A DNA stretch of 64,000 nt from an uncultured Actinomycetes bacterium (GTDB lineage: Bacteria > Actinomycetota > Geothermincolia > Fen-727 > JACVIW01). Below, in pieces: positions 28,362-37,208 of the stretch. The notes under the pieces were generated by a model. The model saw only the letters and a list, made by a program, of their open reading frames with translations. It made no database searches and was not told the origin of the DNA. Within the stretch, counting starts at the first letter, position 1, and every line of letters starts with the position of its first letter. Location of the stretch: NCBI GenBank assembly GCA_937127245.1, contig CAKZLU010000033.1, positions 1 to 64,000 of the forward strand. The letters are read 5' to 3'. The translations under genes and the position numbers were made by a program.

Positions 28362-30845
28362 TCAAAGAAGTGAGACCGGATCGGCGTCAATTGAGATTTT
28401 GAATTGTGAAGGCAGCGAAAAACTTCGTGAATAGTCTCTGAATCTGGCCATAGAATTTCTGATAGATTGAGAAACCTTTTCTATTTCGGGGCATTTTATG
28501 AGGATATGCCACCTGTAATTCTTCTTTATTTTTGTCAGAGGTGCTGGAGCGGGACCCAGTATTGTCAAACCTCTTGATTTGAGGTCGGTCTGAAGGACCT
28601 TCTTTAGCCTTTCGGAGCATACTGCGGCAGTAGACATATCGGTTGAGCTCACGACAATGTTTATCAATTCCGAAAATGGTGGGTAAAGCGCCTCCCGCCT
28701 TTTCTTGATTTCAGACTCAAGAAAACTAACGCTCCCGTTGGCGACCGCTTTGATGACCGGATGCTCCGGGTTGAAAGTCTGGATTATCACTTGACCCGGT
28801 CTTAATCCTCTTCCCGCTCTTCCGCTGACCTGTGTGAGAAGCTGATATGTTCTCTCTGAAGCCCGGAAATCTGGAAGACTCAAAGCTGTATCGGCGTTGA
28901 TGACCCCCACAAGGGTCACCGATGGAATGTCCAGACCCTTGGCTATCATTTGAGTTCCAATAAGAATTGGCGCTCTGCCTGATTTAAAAACTTCCAAAAG
29001 CCGCCAGTGCGCGTTCTTGCCTCTTGTGGTGTCAGTATCCATTCTAACGATTGATACATCTCCGAGATGCTTACGTATTTCTTCCTCCACTCGTTCGGTA
29101 CCCGCTCCATACCCTTTTAGATTTTTTGCGGTCCCGCATGAGGGACATGTATCGTAAGAGGGGACTGTTCGTGAGCAATGGTGGCACATAAGGAGATTGC
29201 CTTTGAAGTGATAGCAAAGACTCACTTCGCAGTCTTCGCAGCTTGGAATATATCCGCAGGCCCTGCACTGGAGAAAGTTTGAAAAACCCCGCCTGTTGAG
29301 GAAAAGTATCGCCTGTTCTCCCGCGATCAGTGTTTTTGAAAGAGCGTCCAGCAACCGCGGCGAAATTATCGGTACCCCGCCTGCGCCGCCGACCTGTCGC
29401 ATGTCAATCACTTCCACATCAGGAAAAGGTTTTCCGTCTATTCTTTCGGGTAGAGTGAGGTGCGTGAAGATTCCGGCGCGCGCTTTGTAGGATGATTCAA
29501 GTGATGGGGTAGCGCTGCCAAGTATAACCACGGCGTTGGAGAGAGCGGCGCGCTTGATGGCCACTTCTCGGGCGTGGTAGCGCGGCGATGAATCATTTTT
29601 GTAAGAGGGTTCATGCTCTTCGTCGATCACGAACAGGCCGATGTTCTCAAGAGGAGCGAAGACAGCTGAGCGGGCACCAATTACCACGCTTTTTTTTCCG
29701 TCTCGTATGGAACGCCACTCATCGAAGCGCTCACCGATTCTGAGCGCGCTGTGTAGCACCGCGATCTTGCCTGGGAATCTTGACTCAAACCGCTCAACGG
29801 TCTGAGGCGTAAGGGAAATTTCCGGGACGAGGACAATTGCGGTTCTGCCGTTGTTGAGCACTTTTTCTATGGACCTCAAATATACTTCGGTCTTTCCTGA
29901 GCCGGTCACCCCTTCCAGTAAAAATACACGGTGTTTTTGGGATTCTATTGCCTGGCAAATCCCTCGAAAGGCATGGGACTGGTGGAGGTTAAGTGCGGGC
30001 GTTGCCTGTTGTTTTATAAAAACGGGATAATGTGGTTTTCTCTTCACTTCCGCTTCTGAAAATGTTACGATTCCTCTTTTTTCCAAAGACTTAAGACTTG
30101 ACGATGCGGAACTGGATCTGCCAGTTAAGAATTTTTTGGGAGCCTCACCCCCCGCTGCAATGAGTTTGCGGATTAGCTCCTCCTGTCTTTTACCCAGCCT
30201 AAGGTTGTTTATCTCCTCTTCCGGCACGGCGAGTTTGACATATGACTCAAAACATACGGATGCGCTCGGTTCTGAAAGAACGAATCTCCTCTTCACGATC
30301 CCGGAATTTTCGAGAGTGTTTATAAGGCGGGTCGCCCGTGGACCCATGTGCCTTTTCAGTGCTTTGCTCTCAATGACGCCGCCAGCACATGAGATCACGT
30401 CCACAACGCTTTTGAGTTCTGGTCTTAGCGTGTCAATGAGCATGTTTCCAAAAACTCCGGATTCAGATTCATCAGCGAGTTCAATTAACTCTTTTATTTT
30501 TCTAACCCTGCCAGGGGGAATTATGAGTCGCAGGGCGGAGGAGAACGTGCCAAAATACCTTTCGGAAATCCACTTGCACAGCTCCCTGGTTTTTTCTCCA
30601 AAAACAGGAGGTTCCTCTAAAACAGAGATAATGCTTTTGAGATGCTTTTCAACAGTCTTTTTGGGAAAATCTGTCACAAAACCGATAACCTCACGTCCAT
30701 GAAAGGGGACCACAACAATTGTGCCTATCGTGATTTTTCCCTTCAGGTCGGAAGGAACTGAATAATAGAATGGTTTATTAGTTTCCAAGACCGGCAAATC
30801 TATTATCACTTCGGCTATGTCTTTTTGTTCAGCCGTGGTTCTCAC
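28362..30845 (-). CDS. priA: Primosomal protein N' (replication restart helicase PriA)
   Basis: This 827-residue helicase reloads the replisome on repaired forks. The N-terminal DNA-binding domain is followed by Walker A LLEGVTGSGKTEVYLRSIEK, the DEEH motif FVIDEEHEPSYKND, GSATPSLESSYKA, the zinc-binding cysteines CRACGYIPSCEDCEVSLCYH with CHHC and CPSCGT, and the late motifs GTQMIAKGLDIPSVTLVGV and QVSGRAGRG. The GTG at 30845 directly abuts its GGAG site, and an internal GTG 12 codons later is possible. The gene diverges from the regulated operon at 31158. Confidence 0.95.
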   Translation of the reverse strand: MRTTAEQKDIAEVIIDLPVLETNKPFYYSVPSDLKGKITIGTIVVVPFHGREVIGFVTDFPKKTVEKHLKSIISVLEEPPVFGEKTRELCKWISERYFGTFSSALRLIIPPGRVRKIKELIELADESESGVFGNMLIDTLRPELKSVVDVISCAGGVIESKALKRHMGPRATRLINTLENSGIVKRRFVLSEPSASVCFESYVKLAVPEEEINNLRLGKRQEELIRKLIAAGGEAPKKFLTGRSSSASSSLKSLEKRGIVTFSEAEVKRKPHYPVFIKQQATPALNLHQSHAFRGICQAIESQKHRVFLLEGVTGSGKTEVYLRSIEKVLNNGRTAIVLVPEISLTPQTVERFESRFPGKIAVLHSALRIGERFDEWRSIRDGKKSVVIGARSAVFAPLENIGLFVIDEEHEPSYKNDSSPRYHAREVAIKRAALSNAVVILGSATPSLESSYKARAGIFTHLTLPERIDGKPFPDVEVIDMRQVGGAGGVPIISPRLLDALSKTLIAGEQAILFLNRRGFSNFLQCRACGYIPSCEDCEVSLCYHFKGNLLMCHHCSRTVPSYDTCPSCGTAKNLKGYGAGTERVEEEIRKHLGDVSIVRMDTDTTRGKNAHWRLLEVFKSGRAPILIGTQMIAKGLDIPSVTLVGVINADTALSLPDFRASERTYQLLTQVSGRAGRGLRPGQVIIQTFNPEHPVIKAVANGSVSFLESEIKKRREALYPPFSELINIVVSSTDMSTAAVCSERLKKVLQTDLKSRGLTILGPAPAPLTKIKKNYRWHILIKCPEIEKVSQSIRNSMARFRDYSRSFSLPSQFKISIDADPVSLL

Positions 30846-31004
30846 CTCCAGCTTTTAAATTATATAGCCTGCCTGTGACTCAGTTTTTGATTTGTTGAAG
30901 TGTTTACCGGGTGTTTTTGGATTTCAATCGCTTCACTGCATTAGAAAATCTCAAGGTAGCCTATTATCCAGTCGTGAGTAGCGTTTTTACTTTCTTAAAA
31001 AATA

Positions 31005-31034
31005 TTGACATACCGTTTTTGGGGAAAATAAAAT
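31005..31034 (+). promoter_or_regulatory. Strong sigma-70 type promoter
   Basis: A perfect -35 TTGACA (31005-31010) and -10 TAAAAT (31029-31034) are 18 bases apart. The -10 box forms the left edge of the palindrome at 31029-31060. It would drive the operon starting at 31158. Confidence 0.8.
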
Positions 31035-31060
31035 ATGGGTGACTGGTCACCCATATTTTA
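31029..31060. promoter_or_regulatory. 32-bp palindrome, probable repressor operator
   Basis: The 15-base arms (left arm TAAAATATGGGTGAC) are perfectly complementary around a central TG. The palindrome covers the -10 box and expected start point of the promoter at 31005, a classic repressor position. The right-arm sequence GGTCACC plus ATTTTA recurs at 35148-35162 upstream of the TetR gene, suggesting that this TetR protein binds here. Confidence 0.7.
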
Positions 31061-31157
31061 AGAGGAAGAAGTTTTGTTGCAGAGGACATCGCATGTATCA
31101 AAGCGATGGAAGAATGAAGTATCCAAATTCGAACAACATGAAGGGGAGATGATTGAT

Positions 31158-31712
31158 TTGAGCACGCAACCTGGAAAAGTCACTTGGGAAAACCTCAGAG
31201 AGGAACTTCTCGACCTTCCAAAGGAGAAGCTCGTTGAGTTGATAGACATGTGGGTTAGAAACTATTGGACGAAACAAAATTACTGGATTGTTTTCACTGA
31301 AAGGGATTTTGGGTCTGAGACTGCCGCAAGACTTGATGGAGAAATATGGGAAAAAACCGGAAGGGCCCAAGCTTACAGATTAAAACGCATATTAAATTTG
31401 GGAGATGATGTCGAGAGCCTCGCAACCGTTCTGAAGTTCTGTGCTGCACAATGGGTGAATTCCGGGTTCGAGTGGGAATTTCTTGAAATAACTGATCGAA
31501 AACTCGTTTTTCGGGTCAACAAGTGCCCCATGGGCACATACAGAAAAGCCAACAATCTGCCTTTGTTTCCCTGTAAGATTGGTTCTCCCCCTTTATATGA
31601 AGCCATTGCTCATGCGGTGAACGAGAAATTCAAAGTAACCTGCCTTCACGCTCACCCGGACGAGCCAATCGAAAACGTGATGTGCGAGTGGGAGTTCGTT
31701 CTTGCTGATTGA
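31158..31712 (+). CDS. DUF6125-like protein of unknown function
   Basis: The 184-residue product resembles the DUF6125/ATC-hydrolase-like group. It begins with a helical segment (WENLREELLDLPKEKLVELI), then NYWTKQNYWIVFTERDFGSE, and ends with a Cys-rich half: VLKFCAAQW, FRVNKCPMGTYRKANNL, FPCKIG, then VTCLHAHPDEPIENVMCEWE, which could bind metal or a thiol substrate. The TTG at 31158 has AAGGGGAG 9 bases upstream. An ATG at 31149 is in frame but touches that site, and the frame is open to 31074. It is first in the operon with a CoA-transferase and a permease. The family assignment is by recollection and uncertain. Confidence 0.55.
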   Translation: MSTQPGKVTWENLREELLDLPKEKLVELIDMWVRNYWTKQNYWIVFTERDFGSETAARLDGEIWEKTGRAQAYRLKRILNLGDDVESLATVLKFCAAQWVNSGFEWEFLEITDRKLVFRVNKCPMGTYRKANNLPLFPCKIGSPPLYEAIAHAVNEKFKVTCLHAHPDEPIENVMCEWEFVLAD

Positions 31713-31739
31713 GGTCAGTTTTAACAAGAGGAGGCGATA

Positions 31740-32963
31740 ATGGAAAACAGCAGACCATTGGAAGGCGTAAAAATAGTTGATCTGACATGGGTTTACGCCG
31801 GTCCCTTTTCAACTCTCCTGTTAAGTGACCTGGGCGCAGAAATAGTTAAGCTTGAGGCGCCGCCTATTGGAGACTACACACGGATATTACCGCCCTTCAA
31901 TAATGGGTGGAGCGGCTATTTCTATATGCTCAACCGTGGTAAAAAATCCATTACCCTTAACTTGAAAAATGAAGAGGGAAAGAAGGTATTCCTTGCTCTG
32001 TGCAAGCGTTTTGATGTTTTGACCGAGAATTTTGTCCCTGGCACTCTTGAAAAGCTTGGTCTCGCCTATGACACAATTCACGAAGCCAATCCGAGACTTG
32101 TGATCGCGTCGATAAGCGGTTTCGGAAGTTACGGACCGTATTCGCAACTACCTTGCGTTGACCCAGTGGCGCAAGCGATGGGTGGACTTATGAGTATGAC
32201 AGGATATCCTAACATGCCTCCCGTGAAGACAGGTCCCGCAATCGCTGATGCTCTTGCTGCCTTGTTTCTTGCTGTAGGCATACTTTCGACTCTTCGAAGA
32301 AGGGACGCGACCGGGAAAGGCCAAAGGCTCGAGGTGTCAATGATGGACAGCGTCTTTTCGGTTCTTGAGGAAAGCGTGATTAGGGCAAGCATCACTGGGG
32401 ACCCGCTGCCGGCGAGGGGAAATACAGACCCTCTCGGAGCGCCTTGGGATGCGTTTCCAACAAAGGACGGAAAATGGGTCATGGTCTGCAACCTTGGTAC
32501 TGATAGGTTTGAAACACTTTACCGCCACATTGGTCGAGAAGATATCGTTGAAAAATATAAAGGCGATTCGGTTGAGGCCGCTGAGGCCAGGTCCCGGGAC
32601 CTGGCATATATCAACGGTGCGTTTGCTGAGTGGACAAAAACTCAGACGGCTGAAGATCTTCTGGAGTTTCTCTATTCTCTCGGAATTCCTTGCGGTGAAG
32701 TTAAGGACGTAAAAGAACTGCTTGAGGATTCGCACCTTAGAGAAAGAAATATGGTGATTGACGTTGAGCATGAAAAACTTGGAAGTGTAAAAACTTTCAA
32801 CACCCCAATAAAGTTTTTCACCGCACAGGCGGGAGTTGGAGGGGAAGAAGACCTCGTTGATGCTGAGCTCGGCGAACACACCGAAGAAGTTTTATCAAGC
32901 GAACTTGGTTTGTCCGTTGAGGAGATTTCAAATTTGCGCAAGTCGGGAGCAATTTGGGCGTAA
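31740..32963 (+). CDS. Family III CoA-transferase (CaiB/BaiF type)
   Basis: This 407-residue enzyme moves CoA between acids. Motifs are GVKIVDLTWVYAGPFSTLLL at the N-terminus, DLGAEIVKLEAPPIGDYTR, NRGKKSITLNLKNEEGK and ISGFGSYGPYSQLPCVDPVA, with Asp141 as the expected catalytic nucleophile that forms an acyl-aspartyl adduct. DDVKELLEDSHLRER-like C-terminal sequence (KDVKELLEDSHLRERNMVID) is also typical. The gene lies between the DUF6125-like gene and an amino-acid permease, in an operon probably controlled by the TetR protein. An imported amino or organic acid could be its substrate. AAGAGGAGG precedes the ATG. Confidence 0.93.
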   Translation: MENSRPLEGVKIVDLTWVYAGPFSTLLLSDLGAEIVKLEAPPIGDYTRILPPFNNGWSGYFYMLNRGKKSITLNLKNEEGKKVFLALCKRFDVLTENFVPGTLEKLGLAYDTIHEANPRLVIASISGFGSYGPYSQLPCVDPVAQAMGGLMSMTGYPNMPPVKTGPAIADALAALFLAVGILSTLRRRDATGKGQRLEVSMMDSVFSVLEESVIRASITGDPLPARGNTDPLGAPWDAFPTKDGKWVMVCNLGTDRFETLYRHIGREDIVEKYKGDSVEAAEARSRDLAYINGAFAEWTKTQTAEDLLEFLYSLGIPCGEVKDVKELLEDSHLRERNMVIDVEHEKLGSVKTFNTPIKFFTAQAGVGGEEDLVDAELGEHTEEVLSSELGLSVEEISNLRKSGAIWA

Positions 32964-33000
32964 ATACGAGGAGGCTTGTCTAAGGGAGGGGGAATAGAGT

Positions 33001-34422
33001 ATGGAGAGAGGAGAGGGTAGCGGAGAGCTTGTGAAAACGCTCTCAAGATGGGAACTCCTTGCGATTGGTTTAGGCGCTGTAATTGGATGGTCTTGGGTTA
33101 TTTACGCGGGAATGTGGAGCTCAAAAGGAGGAACTCTCGGGGGTATTTTGGCGTTTGCGATTTGCGGCGTCCTTTGCAGCTTGATAGGGCTTGTTTACGC
33201 TGAGTTGACATCCGCTTTCCCGAGGGCGGGTGGCGATGTGGTATTTGCATTCGAGGGTATAGGCGAGAGAGCGGCGATTTTCGTCTCCTGGGCAATGGTT
33301 CTTTTGTGGGTTGGTCTGATTACGATTGAGACTCTTATGTTTCCGGTTATTCTTGAGGGATTAGGAATGAAAGTTCCTGAATTCGGTAAATTGTACAGTT
33401 TGGGTGGAACCTCTATTTATCTTAGTTATCTTCTAATTTCGCTAATCGGAAACGCTTTCTTCGCTTATATTAATTTCAGGGGCGTCAAGATCTCGAGCGT
33501 GTTCCAAATGATTGCTGTCGTGGTTCTCCTCTTGGCCGCTTTGTTCTTCGTTTTCAGCGGCGTTATAAAAGGTGAGCCGAGTAACGCCAAGCCGCTTTTC
33601 GGAAGCCTTGGTGGTATTTCGCTTGTTTTTCTAATGGTGCCCGGTTTTCTCTCAGGATTCAATGCAATACCTCAAGCTTCAGAGGAAGCTAAAGTGCCTA
33701 ACAGGATACTTGGCGCTTCTGTCATCTACACTGTATGGGGCTCCGTTCTCTTCTACGTTGCGATAATTCTCGGACTTGGGTTCGCCGCTAATCTTTCTAT
33801 GAGATCCGCAGAAGGGCTTGTGGTTGTTGATGCGGTCGGAAAACTGTTCAACGGTTCAGGGATTGCGAAATTCTTTGTGACGTTTGCTGCGCTGTTCGGA
33901 ATGTTGACAACCTGGAACGCTGCCTACATGGCGGGAAGTAGGCTGATTTACGGTCTTTCGAGGGCGAAATTCATTCCGGAAAATCTTGCCGTGATTAATC
34001 CGAAATACAGGACGCCTTCAATAATTATCCTGATTCTATTTGCCTTCAGCACATTGTTCTGTTTGCTGGGGACAAGCAAATCAATATACGTGGGAATAGT
34101 GAACGTTTTCTCTTTGTTCCTCGTGGTGACCTGGTTTTTGGTTTCTATCGCGTTTTTGAGACTCCGTTACAAAAGACCCGAACTGGAAAGACCCTATAAG
34201 GTTTCCGCGGGAAAACTTATCGGATATATCGCGACAGTATTTTCTGCTCTCTACATCCTGGTTTACACACCCTTAAGTCCAGGAGGCTTAAGCGGCTATG
34301 AATGGCTTGCCGTGGGGGTAATAATTGCAGTCATGTTGACCCTTTATTTTGCCTGGAATACCAGGAAGGGATATTTGCCAACCGAAGAACGCAGAATTCT
34401 TTTAAGAGGCGATAATATTTAG
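33001..34422 (+). CDS. APC-family amino acid permease
   Basis: This 473-residue membrane protein has about 12 hydrophobic segments and the APC N-terminal signature LSRWELLAIGLGAVIGWSWV (the GAVIG helix 1 break). Helix 3 contains ERAAIFVSWAMVLLWVGLIT, and PGFLSGFNAIPQASEEAKVP holds the conserved E-E region of helix 6. It imports or exchanges amino acids, and the specificity is unknown. It begins 37 bases after the CoA-transferase, and a strong terminator follows 24 bases after its stop, closing the operon that starts at 31158. Confidence 0.9.
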   Translation: MERGEGSGELVKTLSRWELLAIGLGAVIGWSWVIYAGMWSSKGGTLGGILAFAICGVLCSLIGLVYAELTSAFPRAGGDVVFAFEGIGERAAIFVSWAMVLLWVGLITIETLMFPVILEGLGMKVPEFGKLYSLGGTSIYLSYLLISLIGNAFFAYINFRGVKISSVFQMIAVVVLLLAALFFVFSGVIKGEPSNAKPLFGSLGGISLVFLMVPGFLSGFNAIPQASEEAKVPNRILGASVIYTVWGSVLFYVAIILGLGFAANLSMRSAEGLVVVDAVGKLFNGSGIAKFFVTFAALFGMLTTWNAAYMAGSRLIYGLSRAKFIPENLAVINPKYRTPSIIILILFAFSTLFCLLGTSKSIYVGIVNVFSLFLVVTWFLVSIAFLRLRYKRPELERPYKVSAGKLIGYIATVFSALYILVYTPLSPGGLSGYEWLAVGVIIAVMLTLYFAWNTRKGYLPTEERRILLRGDNI

Positions 34423-34446
34423 TTTTAGAAACTATCGATTGTCTCC

Positions 34447-34482
34447 GGGGCAACCTTCTTTCTGGTTGCCCCTTATTTCTTC
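34447..34482. terminator. Terminator between permease and tetR (convergent)
   Basis: GGGGCAACC (34447-34455) pairs with GGTTGCCCC (34464-34472) around an 8-base loop, followed by TTATTTCTTC. It ends the plus-strand operon. Its right edge touches the tetR stop codon. Confidence 0.88.
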
Positions 34483-35072
34483 TCTAATCCGGTAAATATC
34501 ATGTCTTGAATAGTTCCCGTAATGTTATCAAGACTCGCTTTGGATTTGAAAAGCGGCTCGTAGAAAGCAATCAGCAGTTCATTTAGACCCAAAAGCACGT
34601 AAGCAGCTGTCCTTGGATCTACTTCCCTGAATATTCCTTTTTTTATGCATTCTTTGACAAGGTCTTGTATAAGTTTGACATACTCTTCGAATACGGCAGC
34701 AGCGGTCTCTGAAAAACGCTTGTTGTCGGCGAAAAATGAGTTTATCCAAAGCTGGGCGAGTTCCTTTCGGCGTACGCTCACGATGATATCTACTTTAAGC
34801 ATCTCTTTCAGGGCTTCATATGGATCTGGATTTGAATCAATGATTTCACGGGCTTTTTCCATCCAGAGCTTATTGCTTTGGTTAAGTGCCTCAACATATA
34901 AGTCTTCCTTACTTTTGAAGTACAGGTAGATGGTTCCTTTTCCAATCCCGCTGTTCTCGGCAATCTTGTTTATATTAGCCCCGGTGAATCCTTTAGCCAC
35001 AAATTCTTTTATCGCTTCTTCGAGTATTTTCTTTCTTTTCGCTTCTCTTGCCGAATTGTGTCCAGAACTCAT
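34473..35072 (-). CDS. TetR-family transcriptional regulator
   Basis: This 199-residue repressor has the TetR DNA-binding domain: AREAKRKKILEEAIKEFVAK, then GFTGANINKIAENSGIGKGT with IYLYFKSKEDLYVEALNQSN. The C-terminal part is the helical ligand-binding domain. The frame is open to 35153, but the ATG at 35072 (MSSGHNSAREAK) gives the normal length. Upstream lie TGAC-GTCA palindromes (35129-35142) and a copy of the half-site of the 31029 operator, consistent with autoregulation. It is convergent with the CoA-transferase/permease operon it probably controls. Confidence 0.9.
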   Translation of the reverse strand: MSSGHNSAREAKRKKILEEAIKEFVAKGFTGANINKIAENSGIGKGTIYLYFKSKEDLYVEALNQSNKLWMEKAREIIDSNPDPYEALKEMLKVDIIVSVRRKELAQLWINSFFADNKRFSETAAAVFEEYVKLIQDLVKECIKKGIFREVDPRTAAYVLLGLNELLIAFYEPLFKSKASLDNITGTIQDMIFTGLEKK

Positions 35073-35400
35073 ATCATTCCATCCCAGTTTCTTCTCGTTC
35101 CGAGCGGAATCCCGCAGGGCGCAAATGTTGACTGATCGGTCATTAAGGGTCACCTCATTTTACACGAAACCTATGGAAAGCGAAAATCTGGCGTTGCCTT
35201 ACAAAACTCGACATCTCGACTCGGAGATTGTGAATTCGGCGCTTGTTCCTGCCGGCATTTTGATTAAGGCTTTTGCTTTTCCTGAAAATAGTCTTCACAT
35301 TGTTTATAAGACAGCAATGATTAAGCATGGTGTGTACGGAAAACGGTAAAATGCTAATATATTTCGGAGAAATTGGGAGTTTTAGAGAGGTGGGGTGCAA
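35073..35400. other. Divergent control region between tetR and the lipoprotein gene
   Basis: This 328-base region holds the TetR-type sites listed separately (35129-35142 and 35148-35162). It also holds a possible extended -10 box TGCTAATAT (35352-35360) before the lipoprotein gene, with no good -35. Short open frames here have no family resemblance or ribosome-binding site. Confidence 0.45.
35129..35162. promoter_or_regulatory. Probable TetR operator region upstream of tetR
   Basis: TGACTGATCGGTCA (35129-35142) is a near-perfect palindrome. GGTCACCTCATTTTA (35148-35162) resembles the right arm of the 31029-31060 palindrome. On the minus strand it includes TAAAAT, a possible -10 box of tetR. 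Confidence 0.55.
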
Positions 35401-36015
35401 ATGAGACGGTTTAGAATTCCCATGGCAATTCTTTTAGGTTTCTTCACAGTCGCCTTATTGGTTGGCTGTGGTGGTGGAGGTAAGGGCGAGAGCGAGTACC
35501 AGACCCTTCTTAAGAGAGCGAAACGAATATTCAACGGCGCGGAGGTGAAATGGAAGGACCTCAAAGAACGAATAGCGAAGGTGGAAGATGGAAACACGAA
35601 GGCGGTAATGGCGGCGCTTTCGGGTAATCTCTCCGGTTTCGAGCCTGGCAAATCACCGGGGCTTGCTGATTCAGGAAGAGCTTTACTTCCGGATATCGAT
35701 TCCTTGAAGCTGGAGTACCAAAAACTTATTGACCCTAAGATTGAGCAGTACAAGGGTATTGACAGTTATGTGCAATACGCTAAAGCCATGATCAAGGCTC
35801 TTGACATTCAGAAAGAGGCGACCAACAAGGGAATAACATTTCTGGGGAAGCTCGACCCATTGATCGCCGCGGGGAACGTTCAGGCGCTCAAATCCACGGT
35901 TGACCAGTCAATTCAGTCAGGTGAGGTTCCTGAGATACAAAGGCTACAGAAGGAAGCCAAAGACGCGTTCGAGAAAGCCGAGCAGATAAAGCTTGAGCAG
36001 TCTTTAGGTTCTTAA
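35401..36015 (+). CDS. Lipoprotein of unknown function
   Basis: The 204-residue product starts MRRFRIPMAILLGFFTVALL and has the lipobox LVGC with Cys23, followed by a glycine-rich linker, so it should be lipid-anchored outside the cytoplasm. The mature part is almost entirely helical and charged (YQTLLKRAKRIFNGAEVKWK, then LKSTVDQSIQSGEVPEIQRL), suggesting a coiled-coil bundle. I know no family for it. The ATG at 35401 follows GAGAGG, and a GTG two codons upstream is less likely. It is a single-gene unit with its own terminator. Confidence 0.75.
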   Translation: MRRFRIPMAILLGFFTVALLVGCGGGGKGESEYQTLLKRAKRIFNGAEVKWKDLKERIAKVEDGNTKAVMAALSGNLSGFEPGKSPGLADSGRALLPDIDSLKLEYQKLIDPKIEQYKGIDSYVQYAKAMIKALDIQKEATNKGITFLGKLDPLIAAGNVQALKSTVDQSIQSGEVPEIQRLQKEAKDAFEKAEQIKLEQSLGS

Positions 36016-36060
36016 AACGTAAGAGAAATTTTCGAAGGATTCTTTTCGGGCGATGATAAG

Positions 36061-36094
36061 GCGGGGAGAAAAAAATGGTTCTCCCCGCTTTTAG
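36061..36094 (+). terminator. Rho-independent terminator of the lipoprotein gene
   Basis: GCGGGGAGAA (36061-36070) pairs perfectly with TTCTCCCCGC (36079-36088) around an 8-base loop, followed by TTTTAG. Confidence 0.92.
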
Positions 36095-36206
36095 CTAACG
36101 GGAATCTTCAAACACTTTTTGATTTTGATAGGAGATATTTTAGGGTATGCCATAACCCGCAAGCCATTACGAGTAATCATTGGGCTTTTCTGCAGGGAGG
36201 ATATTC

Positions 36207-37199
36207 ATGGAAGGCGAAAGCGATATCGGAGCAATCATAAGAGACTTGAAGAGCTACCCTGGTTACACACGGAAGCGGGTTATAGGACAGTGGGTGAACG
36301 GTCTTCTTCAAAAAGCATGTGAAATGCCTCTTGCGGATGTCATACCGATAGGGGACGACACCGGTGGTGTAAGATTTGGAGACGAGTACCTATTATGTTC
36401 AGCAGAAGCCATCTTTCCGCCGCTTTTCGATGACCCTTATTTCGCGGGTTTCTGTTCTGTTGTTGTGTGCGTGAATGATATCTACGCCATGGGCGGTCAT
36501 CCGCTCGGCATCCTACTCGTTGTCTATGCGGGCGGTTTTGACGACAGGACAAGGGGGCTCTTTATCGATGGCTTTTCTTCAGGGCTCAGGCATTATTCCC
36601 TGCCACTTCTGGGTGGGCATACCAGCCCTGAGGGCGAAGAGCGTTTTGCCGCGGTTGCCATTGTTGGTCTCGGAAAGCACTTACTTAGAGGTGATGGTGC
36701 AAAGGCGGGAGACGAAATAATTGTCGCTGTTGACCTGGACGGGAGAAAACACCCCTCCTACTACGCTTGGGATACGGTCATGGGAGCTTCGCCTGATGAA
36801 ACCCAAAGTAAACTCTCCGCGCTGAGCAAAGTGTCCAAGAACCATCTTTGCACTTCATGCAGGGACATATCCAATCCGGGCATTATAGGTACGCTGGCGA
36901 TGCTGCTTGAAGCTTCCAGTTGCGGAGGAAGAGTCTGTCTTGAGAGGATACCTGTGCCACAGGGCGTGGAACTTAACTGGTGGTTGAAGGCTTATCCCTC
37001 TTACGGCTTTGTCCTCACTTGCCCTCCCGAAGAGGTAAACCGGGTATCAGGGATTTTTGATGACTCCAATATCGCGTGCGCGACGATAGGAGAGGTCATT
37101 AGAGAAAAGGTTTTTTACCTGAGCCTCTCTGGCGATGAGAAAGTGTTCGTTGATTACCGCAAAGAGAGCGTTACCGCGATCAGGCACTTCGGCGCTTAG
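36207..37199 (+). CDS. AIR synthase-related protein (PurM/SelD/HypE superfamily)
   Basis: This 330-residue protein has the two-domain AIR synthase fold. An N-terminal ATP-binding domain has IPIGDDTGGVRFGDEYLLCS and VCVNDIYAMGGHPLGILLVV, followed by LLGGHTSPEGEERFAAVAIV and a C-terminal domain with RDISNPGIIGTLAMLLEASS. It resembles the sll0787-type AIR-synthase relatives, which occur in nitrilase gene clusters, but none of those partners are here. ThiL, SelD or HypE activity cannot be assigned. The ATG at 36207 has GGGAGG 6 bases upstream. It is preceded by a terminator and followed by convergent membrane-protein genes. Confidence 0.72.
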   Translation: MEGESDIGAIIRDLKSYPGYTRKRVIGQWVNGLLQKACEMPLADVIPIGDDTGGVRFGDEYLLCSAEAIFPPLFDDPYFAGFCSVVVCVNDIYAMGGHPLGILLVVYAGGFDDRTRGLFIDGFSSGLRHYSLPLLGGHTSPEGEERFAAVAIVGLGKHLLRGDGAKAGDEIIVAVDLDGRKHPSYYAWDTVMGASPDETQSKLSALSKVSKNHLCTSCRDISNPGIIGTLAMLLEASSCGGRVCLERIPVPQGVELNWWLKAYPSYGFVLTCPPEEVNRVSGIFDDSNIACATIGEVIREKVFYLSLSGDEKVFVDYRKESVTAIRHFGA

Positions 37200-37208
37200 C
37201 GAAAAAAC

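Noticed and set aside
35161-35349. Plus-strand open frame upstream of the lipoprotein gene
   Set aside because: It lies in the tetR control region, has no ribosome-binding site and shows no resemblance to known proteins.
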